Program-made: the position numbers and the translations under genes
Assembly (NCBI RefSeq): GCF_900096975.1
Contig: NZ_FMYQ01000006.1
Coordinates: 1 to 64,000 of the forward strand
Direction of reading: 5' to 3'
From: Paraburkholderia lycopersici
GTDB lineage: Bacteria > Pseudomonadota > Gammaproteobacteria > Burkholderiales > Burkholderiaceae
Length of the DNA stretch: 64,000 nt
Shown here: piece after piece, positions 33,649-43,084 of the stretch
Position numbering within the stretch: the first letter of the stretch is position 1
Layout: each line of letters starts with the position of its first letter
The notes under the pieces: generated by a model
The model's input: the letters and a program-made list of their open reading frames with translations, nothing else
Database searches by the model: none
What the model was told of the DNA's origin: nothing

Positions 33649-35016
33649 GTGACGACGACTTTCCTCGGCGACGTGCGGCGCATCGCAGCGCTTGCGTGGC
33701 CGGTGCTGGTCGGCCAGCTCGCGATCATCGCGTTTGGCGTGATCGACACGGCGATGGTCGGCCGCTATTCGGCGCTTGACCTCGCGGCGCTCGGCCTCGG
33801 TTCGTCGATCTACGTCTCGGTCTATATCGCGCTCACCGGCATTCTGAGCGCGCTGCAGCCCGTCGCGGCGCAGCTCTATGGCGCACGCAAGGACACGGAG
33901 ATCGGCCTCGAAGTGCGCCAGGCGTTCTGGCTCGCGCTCGTGCTGATGGTGATCGGCTTCGCGATCCTCTATTTCCCCGGCCCGTTGCTCGACCTCGCGC
34001 ACGCCCCCGACGCGCTGCGCGAACGCACCGTCGGTTATCTGCGTCTGCTCTCGTTCGGGCTGCCCGCGGCGCTCGCGTTTCGCATCTACAGCTCGCTCGC
34101 CAATGCCGTGGGCCGGCCGCGCCTCGTCATGTTCATGCAAGTCGGCGCGCTCGTGCTCAAGGTGCCGCTCAATACCTGGCTCATCTTCGGCGGCCTTGGC
34201 GTGCCGGCGCTCGGCGGCCCGGGGTGCGCGCTCGCCAGTACGTCGATCAACTGGGCGCTCGCCTTGTGCGCCGCCGTCGCGTTCACGCGCGTCGACGTGT
34301 TCGCGCCGTTCGAAATCTTCAGACACTTCTGCTGGCCCGAGTGGAAGCGCCAGGCCGAACTGCTCAAGCTCGGCATTCCGATGGGGCTCTCGTATCTCAT
34401 CGAGGTGACCTCGTACACGTTCATGGCGATCTTCATCGCGCGCATGGGAACGACCACGCTCGCGGGCCACCAGATCGCCGGCAACGTCGGCGCCGTGCTC
34501 TACATGACGCCGCTTTCGATCGGCGTGGCGACCTCGACGCTCGTCGCCCAGGCGCTGGGCGGCGAACGCCGCGCCGAAGCGCGCACGCTCGCGCGGCACG
34601 GCGTGGCGACGGCCGTGGCGATTGCCTGCTGCCATGGCGCGATCGGATTCGTGCTGCGACCGCTCATCATCGCCGGCTATACGCCGGACCGCGCCGTGGC
34701 CGCCGCGGCGATGCCGCTCGTGGCCATCGTCACGCTCTATCACGTGTTCGACGCCCTGCAGATCACGACGGCCTTCGCACTGCGCGCCTACAAGGTCGCG
34801 GTCGTGCCGACCGTCATCTATGCGATCGCGCTCTGGGGCGTGGGACTCGGCGGCGGCTACGCACTGGGCTTCGACGTGACTGGCACGCTGCCCGTCTGGG
34901 CAACGGGCGCGCGCGGGTTCTGGCTCGCCAACCTGGCGAGCCTCATGATTGCCGGCGCCGGCCTGCTGGCTTATCTCTCGCGTGTGAGCACACAGTATTT
35001 GCGCGAACGCGCGTAG
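33649..35016 (+). CDS. MATE-family efflux transporter
   Basis: The 455-residue protein has about twelve transmembrane helices in two homologous halves and the MATE pattern: LAWPVLVGQLAIIAFGVIDT at the start, ALQPVAAQLYGA near 65, and in the second half GHQIAGNVGAVLYMTP followed by VATSTLVAQALGG. MATE proteins export drugs or metabolites in exchange for sodium or protons. The start is a GTG eight bases after the preceding stop, so it is co-transcribed with the glycosyltransferase. Substrate is not known. It converges with lipA, with only 37 bases between. Confidence 0.93.
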   Translation: MTTTFLGDVRRIAALAWPVLVGQLAIIAFGVIDTAMVGRYSALDLAALGLGSSIYVSVYIALTGILSALQPVAAQLYGARKDTEIGLEVRQAFWLALVLMVIGFAILYFPGPLLDLAHAPDALRERTVGYLRLLSFGLPAALAFRIYSSLANAVGRPRLVMFMQVGALVLKVPLNTWLIFGGLGVPALGGPGCALASTSINWALALCAAVAFTRVDVFAPFEIFRHFCWPEWKRQAELLKLGIPMGLSYLIEVTSYTFMAIFIARMGTTTLAGHQIAGNVGAVLYMTPLSIGVATSTLVAQALGGERRAEARTLARHGVATAVAIACCHGAIGFVLRPLIIAGYTPDRAVAAAAMPLVAIVTLYHVFDALQITTAFALRAYKVAVVPTVIYAIALWGVGLGGGYALGFDVTGTLPVWATGARGFWLANLASLMIAGAGLLAYLSRVSTQYLRERA

Positions 35017-35053
35017 CTCCGCGGCATGCCTGGAGGCTGGTTGCGAACAAGGC

Positions 35054-36043
35054 TCACGGCATCGCACCTTGCCGCGCCGACGCCACCGTCTGCGCCGCGT
35101 GATACGACGAGCGGACCAGCGGGCCGGCCACGACCTCGCGGAATCCCATCGCCAACCCCGCCGTGCGCAACGCGGCGAATTCGTCCGGAGGCAGGTAGCG
35201 CTTCACGGGAAGATGAAATCTCGACGGCGCGAGATATTGCCCGATCGTCAGGACGTCTACGCGATGCTCGCGCAGGTCGCGCATCGTAGCCAGCAGCGCT
35301 GCGTCGGTTTCGCCCAATCCCACCATCAGCCCGGACTTCGTGACGAGCGCACCGTTCGCCGCTTTCGCGCGCGCGAGCAGATCGAGCGATCCGCGATAGT
35401 CCGCGCCCGGCCGCGCCGCGCGATAAAGCGCAGGCACGGTTTCGACGTTGTGGTTGAACACATCGGGCCACGCGAGCGACAGCGCGTCGAGCGCACGCGC
35501 GACGCGGCCGCGAAAATCGGGCGTCAGCACCTCGATGCCGATCCCGGGCACGCGCTCGCGCACGCGCGCGATACAGCGCGCGAAATGCGCTGCGCCGCCG
35601 TCGCGCAAGTCGTCGCGATCGACCGAGGTAATCACCACGTGGCGCAGGCCGAGCGCGGCGACCGCCGCCGCGAGATGCGACGGCTCGTCCTCGTCGAGCG
35701 GCGCGGGCCGCCCGTGCGCGACGTCGCAGAATGGGCAGCGCCGCGTGCATAGCCCGCCCATGATCATGAAGGTGGCCGTGCGCTGCGCAAAGCATTCTCC
35801 GATGTTCGGACACATCGCTTCTTCGCATACCGAATGAAGCCTGTGCTCGCGCAGCACGGCCGCCACGCCCGCCACGGTCTCGCTCATCAGCGGCCGGGCG
35901 CGCAGCCAGGGCGGCTTCGGCAAGACCGCATCCGCCCCGGAAGGCGGCACGATCTTCACCGGAATGCGCGCGAGCTTCTCGCGGCTGCGCAAGCCTTGTT
36001 CGCCGAGCGCCGTGCTCGAGGTCGGGGACGTGGCGGCCTCCAT
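35054..36043 (-). CDS. lipA: Lipoyl synthase, acetoin-cluster copy
   Basis: LipA is a radical-SAM enzyme that inserts two sulfur atoms into octanoylated carrier domains. The 329-residue product has the auxiliary-cluster cysteines (C73, C78, C84 in [12 protein letters not shown]), the radical-[11 protein letters not shown] motif (C99, C103, C106) and the C-terminal RSSY ligand at about 311. The ATG at 36041-36043 begins two bases after the acoC stop, so the genes are one operon and the long upstream frame is not used. The E2 subunit just upstream carries a lipoyl domain, so this copy is probably dedicated to the acetoin dehydrogenase. A housekeeping lipA would be expected elsewhere in the genome. 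Confidence 0.95.
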   Translation of the reverse strand: MEAATSPTSSTALGEQGLRSREKLARIPVKIVPPSGADAVLPKPPWLRARPLMSETVAGVAAVLREHRLHSVCEEAMCPNIGECFAQRTATFMIMGGLCTRRCPFCDVAHGRPAPLDEDEPSHLAAAVAALGLRHVVITSVDRDDLRDGGAAHFARCIARVRERVPGIGIEVLTPDFRGRVARALDALSLAWPDVFNHNVETVPALYRAARPGADYRGSLDLLARAKAANGALVTKSGLMVGLGETDAALLATMRDLREHRVDVLTIGQYLAPSRFHLPVKRYLPPDEFAALRTAGLAMGFREVVAGPLVRSSYHAAQTVASARQGAMP

Positions 36044-36045
36044 GC

Positions 36046-37167
36046 TCAGGCGCCTTCGCCGAAAAAGGCCTTGAGCAGCCGATTGACCTCCTGCGCGGCT
36101 TCCATCTGCACCATGTGCCCCTTGCCCGCGATCACCTCCACACGCACCTGCGAAGGCAACCCCTGCGCATGGTGCGACGGGATGATCTGGTCCGCCTCGC
36201 CCCAGATCACGAGCGCGCGCGGCGCGAGCAAGGCAAGACGCTCGCGGAACACGCGCCGCTGCGCGCCGCCCTCGAACGCCTGCCCCGCGATCTTGCCGAG
36301 CGCGGCCTGCACGCCTTCGAGCCGCTTGTACTTGACGAGGTCCTCGACGAGTTGGCGCGTGACCAGCTCGGGATCGGCGAACAGCTTCGTCACGTGCGGC
36401 TTGAGCGCATTGCGGTTCGTGGCCGAGACGAAGCCCTCGATGTACGCGCCGTCGATCTCCTCGCCCAGTCCCGCGCTGGCAATCAGCACGAGCGAAGCCA
36501 CGCGCCCGGGCGCCTGCTCGGCCACGGCCATGGCCACCGCGCCGCCCAGCGAATGCCCGACGAGATGCGCCTTGTCGATCTTCTGCGCGTCGAGAAAAGC
36601 GATCACGCTTTGCGCAAGCTCGTCGAGGCTGCCGCTCTCGATAGCCTTGCCCGACTCGCCGTGCCCCGGCAGATCGAGCGCCCAGACCGCGCGTTCGCCC
36701 GCGAGATCGGCGTGATTGAAGAGCCAGTTGTTGAGATCGCCGCCGAAGCCGTGGATCAGCACCACGGGTATGCCCTCGCCTTCGCCCTGCTTCAGATGAC
36801 GCATCGTGCGCCCGGCGATCTGCGTCTTTTCGGGCTGCGGCCCCGCTTCGGCGTCGCCCGCCTGCGCCGGCACGAAGTCGTGCTGAAATCCGGCCACCGC
36901 GGCGTCGATGTCCGCTTCGGCCGCGTCGGCGTCGGCGACCACGCCCAGCAGCGCACCCACCGGCAACGTATCGCCCTCCTTCGCGATCTGCCGTCGCAGC
37001 ACGCCTTCGAACGCACACTCGACACCCGACGCGATCTTGTCGGACTCGACGTCGAGCAGCTCATCGCCCCTGGCGACCTTGTCGCCGATGGATTTGAGCC
37101 AGCCGTTCACCTGGCCCTGCTCCATCGAGAGGCCCCATTTGGGCATCGTAATCATGTGAATCGGCAT
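36046..37167 (-). CDS. acoC: Acetoin dehydrogenase E2 (dihydrolipoyl acetyltransferase with alpha/beta-hydrolase domain)
   Basis: The 373-residue protein is the E2 of the acetoin-cleaving complex. It has an N-terminal lipoyl domain (Lys44 in [10 protein letters not shown]), then an alpha/beta-hydrolase domain in place of the usual catalytic acyltransferase: [13 protein letters not shown] near 138 and the nucleophile elbow VGHSLGG near 203, with GKGHMVQME near the C-terminus. This fusion is typical of AcoC in Pseudomonas and Ralstonia. It passes acetyl groups from acetoin to CoA. It lies downstream of acoB with four bases between and upstream of lipA. Confidence 0.94.
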   Translation of the reverse strand: MPIHMITMPKWGLSMEQGQVNGWLKSIGDKVARGDELLDVESDKIASGVECAFEGVLRRQIAKEGDTLPVGALLGVVADADAAEADIDAAVAGFQHDFVPAQAGDAEAGPQPEKTQIAGRTMRHLKQGEGEGIPVVLIHGFGGDLNNWLFNHADLAGERAVWALDLPGHGESGKAIESGSLDELAQSVIAFLDAQKIDKAHLVGHSLGGAVAMAVAEQAPGRVASLVLIASAGLGEEIDGAYIEGFVSATNRNALKPHVTKLFADPELVTRQLVEDLVKYKRLEGVQAALGKIAGQAFEGGAQRRVFRERLALLAPRALVIWGEADQIIPSHHAQGLPSQVRVEVIAGKGHMVQMEAAQEVNRLLKAFFGEGA

Positions 37168-37171
37168 GACT

Positions 37172-38176
37172 TCAGCTCCTTGCTGCGCGCGCCGCCTCGG
37201 CGATCTTGTCCGCCGACGGGATGTAGATATCTTCGAGCGATGCCGCGAACGGCACCGGCGTATGCGGCGCGGTGACCATGCCGACCGGTGCCTGCAGTTC
37301 CTTGAACGCTTTCTGCCCGACGAGCGCGGCGATGTCCGTGGCGATCGAGCAGCGCGGATTCGCCTCGTCCACGACCACGACGCGGCCCGTGCGACGCGCG
37401 CTTTCGAGAATCGTTTCCTCGTCGAGCGGCGAGGTCGTGCGCAGATCGATCACGTCCGCTTCGATGCCGTCTTTCGCGAGCTTTTGCGCGGCTTCGAGCG
37501 CGTAGTGGACCATCCGCCCGTAAGTGACGATCGTGACGTCGTCGCCGTCACGCACGATGTTGGCCTCGCCGAACGGAATCGAATAGGATTCCTCCGGAAC
37601 GTCGCCCTCCATCGTGTAGAGCAGCTTGTGCTCGCAGAAAATCACGGGATCATTGTCGCGAATCGCTTCGATCATGAGGCCTTTCGCGTCGTAGGGCGTG
37701 GCCGGGCACACGACTTTCAGCCCCGGAACATGCGTGAAAAGCGAGGTAAGCATCTGCGAATGCTGCGCCGCCGCGCGCAGGCCCGCGCCGTACATCGTGC
37801 GGATCACGACCGGCGTGACCGCCTTGCCGCCGAACATGTAGCGAAACTTCGCCGCCTGATTGAAGATCTGGTCGAAGCACACGCCCATGAAATCGATGAA
37901 CATCAGCTCCGCCACCGGCCGCATGCCGCATGCCGCCGCGCCCACGGCCGTGCCGATGAAGCCGCCTTCCGAGAGCGGCGTGTCGAGCACGCGCCCCGGA
38001 AACTTGCCGTACAGGCCCTTCGTCACGCCGAGCACGCCGCCCCATGCGTCCTGTTCGCCGGGCGCGCCCGCTCCGCCCGCGTTGTCTTCGCCCATGACGA
38101 TCACGCTCTCGTCGCGCCCCATTTCCTGCGCAAGCGCCTCGTTGATAGCCTGCGAATAGGTGATTTTCCGTGCCAT
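37172..38176 (-). CDS. acoB: Acetoin dehydrogenase E1 beta subunit
   Basis: This 334-residue protein is the beta chain of the thiamine-diphosphate-dependent E1. It has the transketolase-like pyrimidine domain (SVIVMGEDNAGGAG, with the conserved Glu), LSEGGFIGTAVGAAACGMRP near 80, and the C-terminal transketolase domain with ATPYDAKGLMIEAIRDNDPV and VVVDEANPRCSIATDIAA. With AcoA it cleaves acetoin into acetaldehyde and an acetyl group. It lies about 45 bases after acoA and is followed by acoC. Confidence 0.94.
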   Translation of the reverse strand: MARKITYSQAINEALAQEMGRDESVIVMGEDNAGGAGAPGEQDAWGGVLGVTKGLYGKFPGRVLDTPLSEGGFIGTAVGAAACGMRPVAELMFIDFMGVCFDQIFNQAAKFRYMFGGKAVTPVVIRTMYGAGLRAAAQHSQMLTSLFTHVPGLKVVCPATPYDAKGLMIEAIRDNDPVIFCEHKLLYTMEGDVPEESYSIPFGEANIVRDGDDVTIVTYGRMVHYALEAAQKLAKDGIEADVIDLRTTSPLDEETILESARRTGRVVVVDEANPRCSIATDIAALVGQKAFKELQAPVGMVTAPHTPVPFAASLEDIYIPSADKIAEAARAARS

Positions 38177-38222
38177 TTCCGTCTCCTTGATCTGGAATCC
38201 TGATGAACTGGGCGCGCCGCGC

Positions 38223-39200
38223 TCAGGGATACGACACGTACACGTCGGTGAGCAGCGCCTCGGCGGGCGGCAGCGGCGCGGTTTTGGCCTGGGTCACCGC
38301 GTCGTCGATCAGTTGCTTGACTTCGGCGTCCACCTTGCGCAAATCGTCGCTGCTCGCGAGTTCCGCGCGCACCACGCGCTCCTCGAAGCGCTTGAGGCAG
38401 TCCTTTTCCTCGCGCAGCTTCTGCACTTCTCCCGGCGCCCGATAGGTTTGCGCGTCGCCCTCGAAGTGGCCGAAATAGCGCGAGAGCTTCATCTCCACGA
38501 GCGTCGGGCCGCCGCCGCTGCGCGCGCGGGCAATCGCTTCGCCAAGCGCCTCGTGCACAGCGAAGAAGTCGAAACCGTCGACGATCACGCCCGGCATGCC
38601 GAAGCCGTTCGCGCGATCGGCGATGTTGTCGGCCGCGACCGACCACGTGGACGACGTCGCCTCGGCGTAGCCGTTGTTCTCCGCAACGAAGATCACCGGC
38701 AGGCGCCAGACCGATGCAAGGTTCATCGACTCGAAGATGACGCCCTGGTTCGACGCGCCATCGCCGAAGAAGCACACGCCCACACCGCCCGTTTTTTTCT
38801 GCTTCGCGGCGAGCGCCGCGCCGCACGTGAGCGGACCGCCGGCGCCCACGATGCCGTTCGCGCCCAGCATGCCCTTCGAAAGATCGGCGATGTGCATCGA
38901 GCCACCCTTGCCGCGGCACGAGCCGGTGGCCCGGCCGTAGATCTCGGCCATCATCTCGCGCACGTCCACGCCCTTCGCGATGCAGTGGCCGTGGCCGCGG
39001 TGCGTGGTGGCGACGTAGTCGGTGTCGTTCAAATGGCTCATCGTGCCGACCGCGGACGCTTCCTCGCCCGCATACAGGTGCACGAAGCCCGGAATTTCTC
39101 CGGTCGCGAACTCGACGTGCAGCCGCTCCTCGAATTCGCGGATCGTGCGCATCGAGCGGTACGCGGTGAGTAGCTGCTCCCTGTTCAACTGAATAGACAT
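38223..39200 (-). CDS. acoA: Acetoin dehydrogenase E1 alpha subunit
   Basis: The 325-residue alpha chain binds thiamine diphosphate. The motif GDGASNQGVIFESMNLASVW, then VIFVAENNGY (about 165-200) is the canonical GDG...NN signature. HRGHGHCIAKG and KGGSMHI blocks precede it. The ATG at 39198-39200 has AGGAGA eight bases upstream and is preferred to the 28-codon extension. It is the first structural E1 gene after acoX in the minus-strand operon acoX-acoA-acoB-acoC-lipA. No E3 gene is in the cluster, so the complex must borrow a lipoamide dehydrogenase. Confidence 0.94.
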   Translation of the reverse strand: MSIQLNREQLLTAYRSMRTIREFEERLHVEFATGEIPGFVHLYAGEEASAVGTMSHLNDTDYVATTHRGHGHCIAKGVDVREMMAEIYGRATGSCRGKGGSMHIADLSKGMLGANGIVGAGGPLTCGAALAAKQKKTGGVGVCFFGDGASNQGVIFESMNLASVWRLPVIFVAENNGYAEATSSTWSVAADNIADRANGFGMPGVIVDGFDFFAVHEALGEAIARARSGGGPTLVEMKLSRYFGHFEGDAQTYRAPGEVQKLREEKDCLKRFEERVVRAELASSDDLRKVDAEVKQLIDDAVTQAKTAPLPPAEALLTDVYVSYP

Positions 39201-39362
39201 GGTTGTCTCCTGGGTATGTGAAGCTGCATAGGCTTGCTGCAAGTCATGCCACTGCTCCTGCTGAAATGCGAAACCACCGGCCACCCTTTCACAAAGAACA
39301 GCGCGAGTCGTCCCCTGTTCTCCGGCGCCTGGCAGCGGCTTGCGCGAGCCATAAGCCGTCCG

Positions 39363-40424
39363 CTACACGCGCGCGGCGGCCTCGCGCAACAACTGATGCG
39401 ACGCCGCGTAACGCAGCGTGCGCGCGACGTCGACGGTCAGCGGGCCCCGCCAGTCGAGCGACACTTCATAGCGGTCGCCGCGCGCCGGCTCGATCTCGCG
39501 CTCGCCGTCGAACGCGAGCGTCCCGTGGCCCGCATCGAGCGGCAGCGCCACGCCCACCTCGAGGCGCTGGCAGGTGCGCATCGTCAGGCGCTCGACGCGG
39601 CCCGGCGCGATCGGCGCGAGCAGCGGCACGCCCGCGCCTGCCGGCCCGCCCGGCCCCGCGAAGGTCATGTGCAGGCCGTGCGCCGCATCGCGCCCAACCG
39701 GCGCCCATGCCCCGCCGATCGACGAAAGCCCGATGCCGTCGGGCGGCGCGAAGGTCAGGAAAAGTGATTCGATATCCGAACTTTCCGAAATCGCGCGCGC
39801 CCCGATGAACGGCTGACGCGCCACGCAGATGTCGACGAGCGCGATTTCCTCGCGCCCGCGCGACGGTCCTTCCACGCAGCGCGCGACGAGCCGCTTGTTG
39901 CGCGCGAGAGCCGATCCGGCGGGCACCGCGCCGGTTGCGACGAGCGCACCGGCGAGCCCTGCGACCGTCGCTTCGCGCAGCTCGGGAAACGCGTTGTTGG
40001 TGCCGGTGGAAAGCGCGAGCAGCGGCGTCGCGCCGCAATGGGCCGCCACCGCGCGATGCGTGCCGTCGCCGCCCAGCACGGCGATCAGCGCGACCGCCTC
40101 GCGCACCATGTGAGCGACGCCGGCATGCGTATCGGCGACGCTCTCGCTTACCGGCAAATCGACGAATTCGACATCGGGCCAGGGTTCGTGCGCGGCGATG
40201 GCGGCATGAGTTTCGATAGCGCGCAGCAGCAGCGCGGCCACGCCGGTGTTGTCGCGCAACGTAAGTACGCGCGCGACGCCGAGCGCGCCCAGGCCCGCGA
40301 GCAGGCGCACGACCATGTTCGCTTTCTCGGCGGTGGGAAAGACGGATGCATGCGTGGTGAGACGGCGGATGTCGCGGCCCGAAGCGGGGTTCGCGATCAC
40401 GCCTACGGTCACGGGCGTCGTCAC
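39363..40424 (-). CDS. acoX: AcoX, ATP-NAD kinase-like acetoin catabolism protein
   Basis: The 353-residue protein belongs to the NAD kinase-like AcoX family found at the head of aco operons in Ralstonia and Pseudomonas. VGVIANPASGRDIRRL at the start and LIAVLGGDGTHRAV (the GGDG motif) near residue 110 are typical of NAD/diacylglycerol kinase folds. Its biochemical function in acetoin use is not settled and it was reported dispensable in some species. The start is a GTG (40422-40424) with CAGGAGA upstream. It is the first gene behind the sigma-54 promoter at 40490-40505. Confidence 0.9.
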   Translation of the reverse strand: MTTPVTVGVIANPASGRDIRRLTTHASVFPTAEKANMVVRLLAGLGALGVARVLTLRDNTGVAALLLRAIETHAAIAAHEPWPDVEFVDLPVSESVADTHAGVAHMVREAVALIAVLGGDGTHRAVAAHCGATPLLALSTGTNNAFPELREATVAGLAGALVATGAVPAGSALARNKRLVARCVEGPSRGREEIALVDICVARQPFIGARAISESSDIESLFLTFAPPDGIGLSSIGGAWAPVGRDAAHGLHMTFAGPGGPAGAGVPLLAPIAPGRVERLTMRTCQRLEVGVALPLDAGHGTLAFDGEREIEPARGDRYEVSLDWRGPLTVDVARTLRYAASHQLLREAAARV

Positions 40425-40489
40425 GGATTGTGTCTCCTGGTGGCGGCGCACCGTACAAGACCGTGCGCCGCGCTTTTGCCCGCAGACTC

Positions 40490-40505
40490 TGCAAGCGTCA
40501 TGCCA
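40490..40505 (-). promoter_or_regulatory. Sigma-54 (-24/-12) promoter of the aco operon
   Basis: Read on the minus strand, TGGCATGACGCTTGCA matches the consensus TGGCAC-N5-TTGCA at ten of eleven positions, with exactly ten bases between the GG and GC pairs. It lies about 65 bases before the acoX start, leaving a short leader. AcoR, an enhancer-binding activator, is encoded divergently. Confidence 0.82.
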
Positions 40506-40727
40506 GTGACGCTCACGCAGACAGATGTCGGCGCGGCAGCCCGCGCGACGGGGTTCCGGGGCCATTGCGCGCCGCGCGGGAAACACCGCGCCTGGCGCGC
40601 CAGGCGTCTCACTTCCCGTCTCACGCGTGCGAAGCGCCGGATTCGCTGCGCGCGGCTGGAGGCGGAAAAGCGCGCGCAGCCGGGCTGAGCGGCCCTCGGG
40701 CTCACGCGAGAATCCGCGACGCCGCGC

Positions 40728-40747
40728 GCTGAGACGATCGTCTCAGC
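40728..40747. promoter_or_regulatory. Perfect 20-bp palindrome, candidate AcoR binding site
   Basis: GCTGAGACGATCGTCTCAGC is an exact palindrome 224 bases upstream of the -24 element, a usual distance for enhancer sites. Two CGTCTCA half-site-like copies, 12 bases apart, lie at 40605 and 40617, and CGTCTCG follows at 40748. The site is also about 110 bases before acoR, so it could serve autoregulation. Binding is inferred. Confidence 0.6.
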
Positions 40748-40859
40748 CGTCTCGCTTGTTGCGCTGCGGTGTGATCCCGCGCAAAGGATGTGCTACAAAA
40801 GACTCCCGCCGAACGTTTTCCGGTCCGACGTTTTTCGTCAGCAACCGTCTGGAACGCTC

Positions 40860-42842
40860 ATGCCCTACGCCCTTGCGTCTACCCGGCACGCCGAACGCGT
40901 GCGCGGGGCCGTGGAAGGCCGGTTGCCCGCGCCGTCCGGTTCGCCGCGTCTCGTCTCGTCGTGGCAGCGCTCGTTCGAGCGCTATCAGCTCGACCCCGGC
41001 TCGGTGATCGGCCCGCGCGTGCTGAGCGCCGCCGAACTGCGCGAAATCCGCGATCGCGAGGAATCCTTCCTGCGCGCCTCGGGCCAATGTCTCACGCGCC
41101 TGCACGACACGGTGCGCGAGGCCGACTATTGCGTGATGCTGACCGACGCGCACGGCGTGACCATCGACTATCGCATCGACCGCGAACGCCGCAACGACTT
41201 CAAGCACGCAGGCCTCTATATCGGCTCGTGCTGGTCGGAGCGCGAGGAAGGCACCTGCGGCATTGCGAACGTGCTCACCGATCTCGCGCCCATCACGGTG
41301 CACAAGACCGATCATTTCCGCGCCGCGTTCACGACGCTCACGTGCAGCGCCGCGCCGATTTTCGCGCCTGGCGGCGATCTGATCGGCGTGCTCGACGCTT
41401 CGGCGGTGCAGTCGCCCGACAATCGCGAGAGCCAGCGCATCGTGAACCAGCTCGTGCGCCAGAGCGCCTCGCTGATCGAAGATGGCTATTTTCTGCATCG
41501 CATGGCGTCGTGCTGGATTCTCTTCGGCCACCAGAATCGCAATTACGTGGAGGCGCAGCCCGAGCTGCTGATCGCCTTCGACGAAAACGGCAACGTGGTC
41601 GCCGCAAACCGCCGCGCTCGCGAATGCATGCCCTGTCTCGACGGCCCGCGTCATATCGACGAGATCTTCGACTCGTCGCACGTGCAGTTGCGCGACATCG
41701 GGCGCATCGAAACCATCGCGGCCCTGCGCCTGCGCTCGAGCGGCTCGATGCTGTATGCGCGCATTCGCGCGCCGCTCGGACACAGCGGCCGCGGCGGGGC
41801 CTCGGCGGCGCATGGCGCGATGCCGCTGCGGCGCGAAACGGCCGCGGCCGCGCACGAATACGATCGCAGCGCGCTCGGCCCATTTCTGCGCAGCGCCGAC
41901 GCGCGCGTGGCCGGGAACGCGCGCATCGCGCAGCGCGTGGCGGGCAAGCGCCTGCCGATCCTGCTGCTCGGCGAAACGGGCGCGGGCAAGGAAGTATTCG
42001 CGCGCGCGATTCACGACGCCGGCGCGCGGCGCAATCGCCCGTTCGTCGCCGTGAATTGCGGCGCGCTGCCCGAGTCGCTGATCGAGAGCGAACTGTTCGG
42101 CTACGCGCCGGGCGCCTTCACGGGCGCTCGCCGGCACGGCGCGCGCGGCAAGATCGCGATGGCCGACGGCGGCACGCTCTTTCTCGACGAGATCGGCGAC
42201 ATGCCGCTCGCGCTGCAGACGCGCCTCTTGCGCGTGCTCGCCGAAAGCGAAGTGCTGCCGCTCGGCGCCGAAACGCCGGTGCGCGTCGACGTCGACGTGA
42301 TCTGCGCGACACACCGCGACCTCGCGCAAATGGCGAGCGCGGGCGCGTTCCGCGACGATCTCTACTACCGCTTGAGCGGCGCGGTGCTCACGCTGCCGCC
42401 GCTGCGCGCGCGGCGCGACATCGCAACGCTCATCGACACGGTGTTCGCGGAAGAAGCGCAGGCCGCGGGCCGGCCGCTCGCGCTGGACGCCGCGCTCGCG
42501 GCGCGGCTCGCCGCATTCGCCTGGCCGGGCAATCTCCGCCAGCTCCGCAACGCAATGCGCTATGCATGCGCCGTGTGCGACACCGCGGTGGTCGAGGCGC
42601 GCCACCTGAGCGCGGATCTCACGGCAAACCTGCCCTCGTTCGCGCCGCCATCCGCGCGTTCCGCTCCCCGTACGTTTCTGCCCGCGTCGCTCCCCACAGG
42701 CGACGAGCGCGAACGCATCGTCGCCGCGCTCACGGCGCACCGCTGGCGGCCGAATGCGGCCGCACAGGCGCTCGGCATCTCGCGCGCGACGCTGTACCGG
42801 CGCATCGCGAAGCTCGGCATCGTCGGGCCGCATCGCGCCTGA
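40860..42842 (+). CDS. acoR: Sigma-54-dependent acetoin operon activator AcoR
   Basis: The 660-residue regulator activates sigma-54 polymerase at the aco operon. It has an N-terminal GAF sensor domain (about 80-200, with [15 protein letters not shown]), a weaker PAS-like region, an AAA+ domain with Walker A GETGAGKE near 371, the sigma-54 contact loop GAFTGA near 418 and Walker [12 protein letters not shown], and a C-terminal Fis-type HTH ([18 protein letters not shown]). The ATG at 40860 is preceded by GGAAC; an in-frame ATG 24 codons further up at 40788 is possible. It is divergent from the aco operon, as in Ralstonia. Confidence 0.92.
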   Translation: MPYALASTRHAERVRGAVEGRLPAPSGSPRLVSSWQRSFERYQLDPGSVIGPRVLSAAELREIRDREESFLRASGQCLTRLHDTVREADYCVMLTDAHGVTIDYRIDRERRNDFKHAGLYIGSCWSEREEGTCGIANVLTDLAPITVHKTDHFRAAFTTLTCSAAPIFAPGGDLIGVLDASAVQSPDNRESQRIVNQLVRQSASLIEDGYFLHRMASCWILFGHQNRNYVEAQPELLIAFDENGNVVAANRRARECMPCLDGPRHIDEIFDSSHVQLRDIGRIETIAALRLRSSGSMLYARIRAPLGHSGRGGASAAHGAMPLRRETAAAAHEYDRSALGPFLRSADARVAGNARIAQRVAGKRLPILLLGETGAGKEVFARAIHDAGARRNRPFVAVNCGALPESLIESELFGYAPGAFTGARRHGARGKIAMADGGTLFLDEIGDMPLALQTRLLRVLAESEVLPLGAETPVRVDVDVICATHRDLAQMASAGAFRDDLYYRLSGAVLTLPPLRARRDIATLIDTVFAEEAQAAGRPLALDAALAARLAAFAWPGNLRQLRNAMRYACAVCDTAVVEARHLSADLTANLPSFAPPSARSAPRTFLPASLPTGDERERIVAALTAHRWRPNAAAQALGISRATLYRRIAKLGIVGPHRA

Positions 42843-43084
42843 GCCGCCTTGCGCAGGGCGACCTCGGCGGCGCACGCTGCGTCATTGCTCCCGCTTCGAA
42901 CGCCTTTGCGGCTTCGCGTCCGCCGATGCACGGAAGTTTAAATATTGTGCGACGCGATTTACTTGCCATATCTGGACCGGTATAAATCGAGCGCCACCGA
43001 TCCACGGATACGCCAACTGTCCTATTCTTACCGCAGCGTCGTCCGTTCCCGGCTAACCGAATTGCCCTCAATGGAGTGATTGCC

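Larger units (their letters stand above)
40425..40859. other. Divergent aco regulatory region
   Basis: These 435 bases between acoX and acoR contain no gene. They hold a sigma-54 promoter for acoX, several CGTCTCA elements (40605, 40617, 40748 as CGTCTCG) and a 20-bp palindrome with the same core. The layout of promoter and distant activator sites fits an enhancer-type regulator such as AcoR. Confidence 0.7.

Noticed and set aside
39230..39250. A TGGCATGACTTGCA sequence upstream of acoA that resembles a sigma-54 promoter
   Set aside because: Only eight bases separate GG and GC instead of ten, so RpoN would not be expected to use it.
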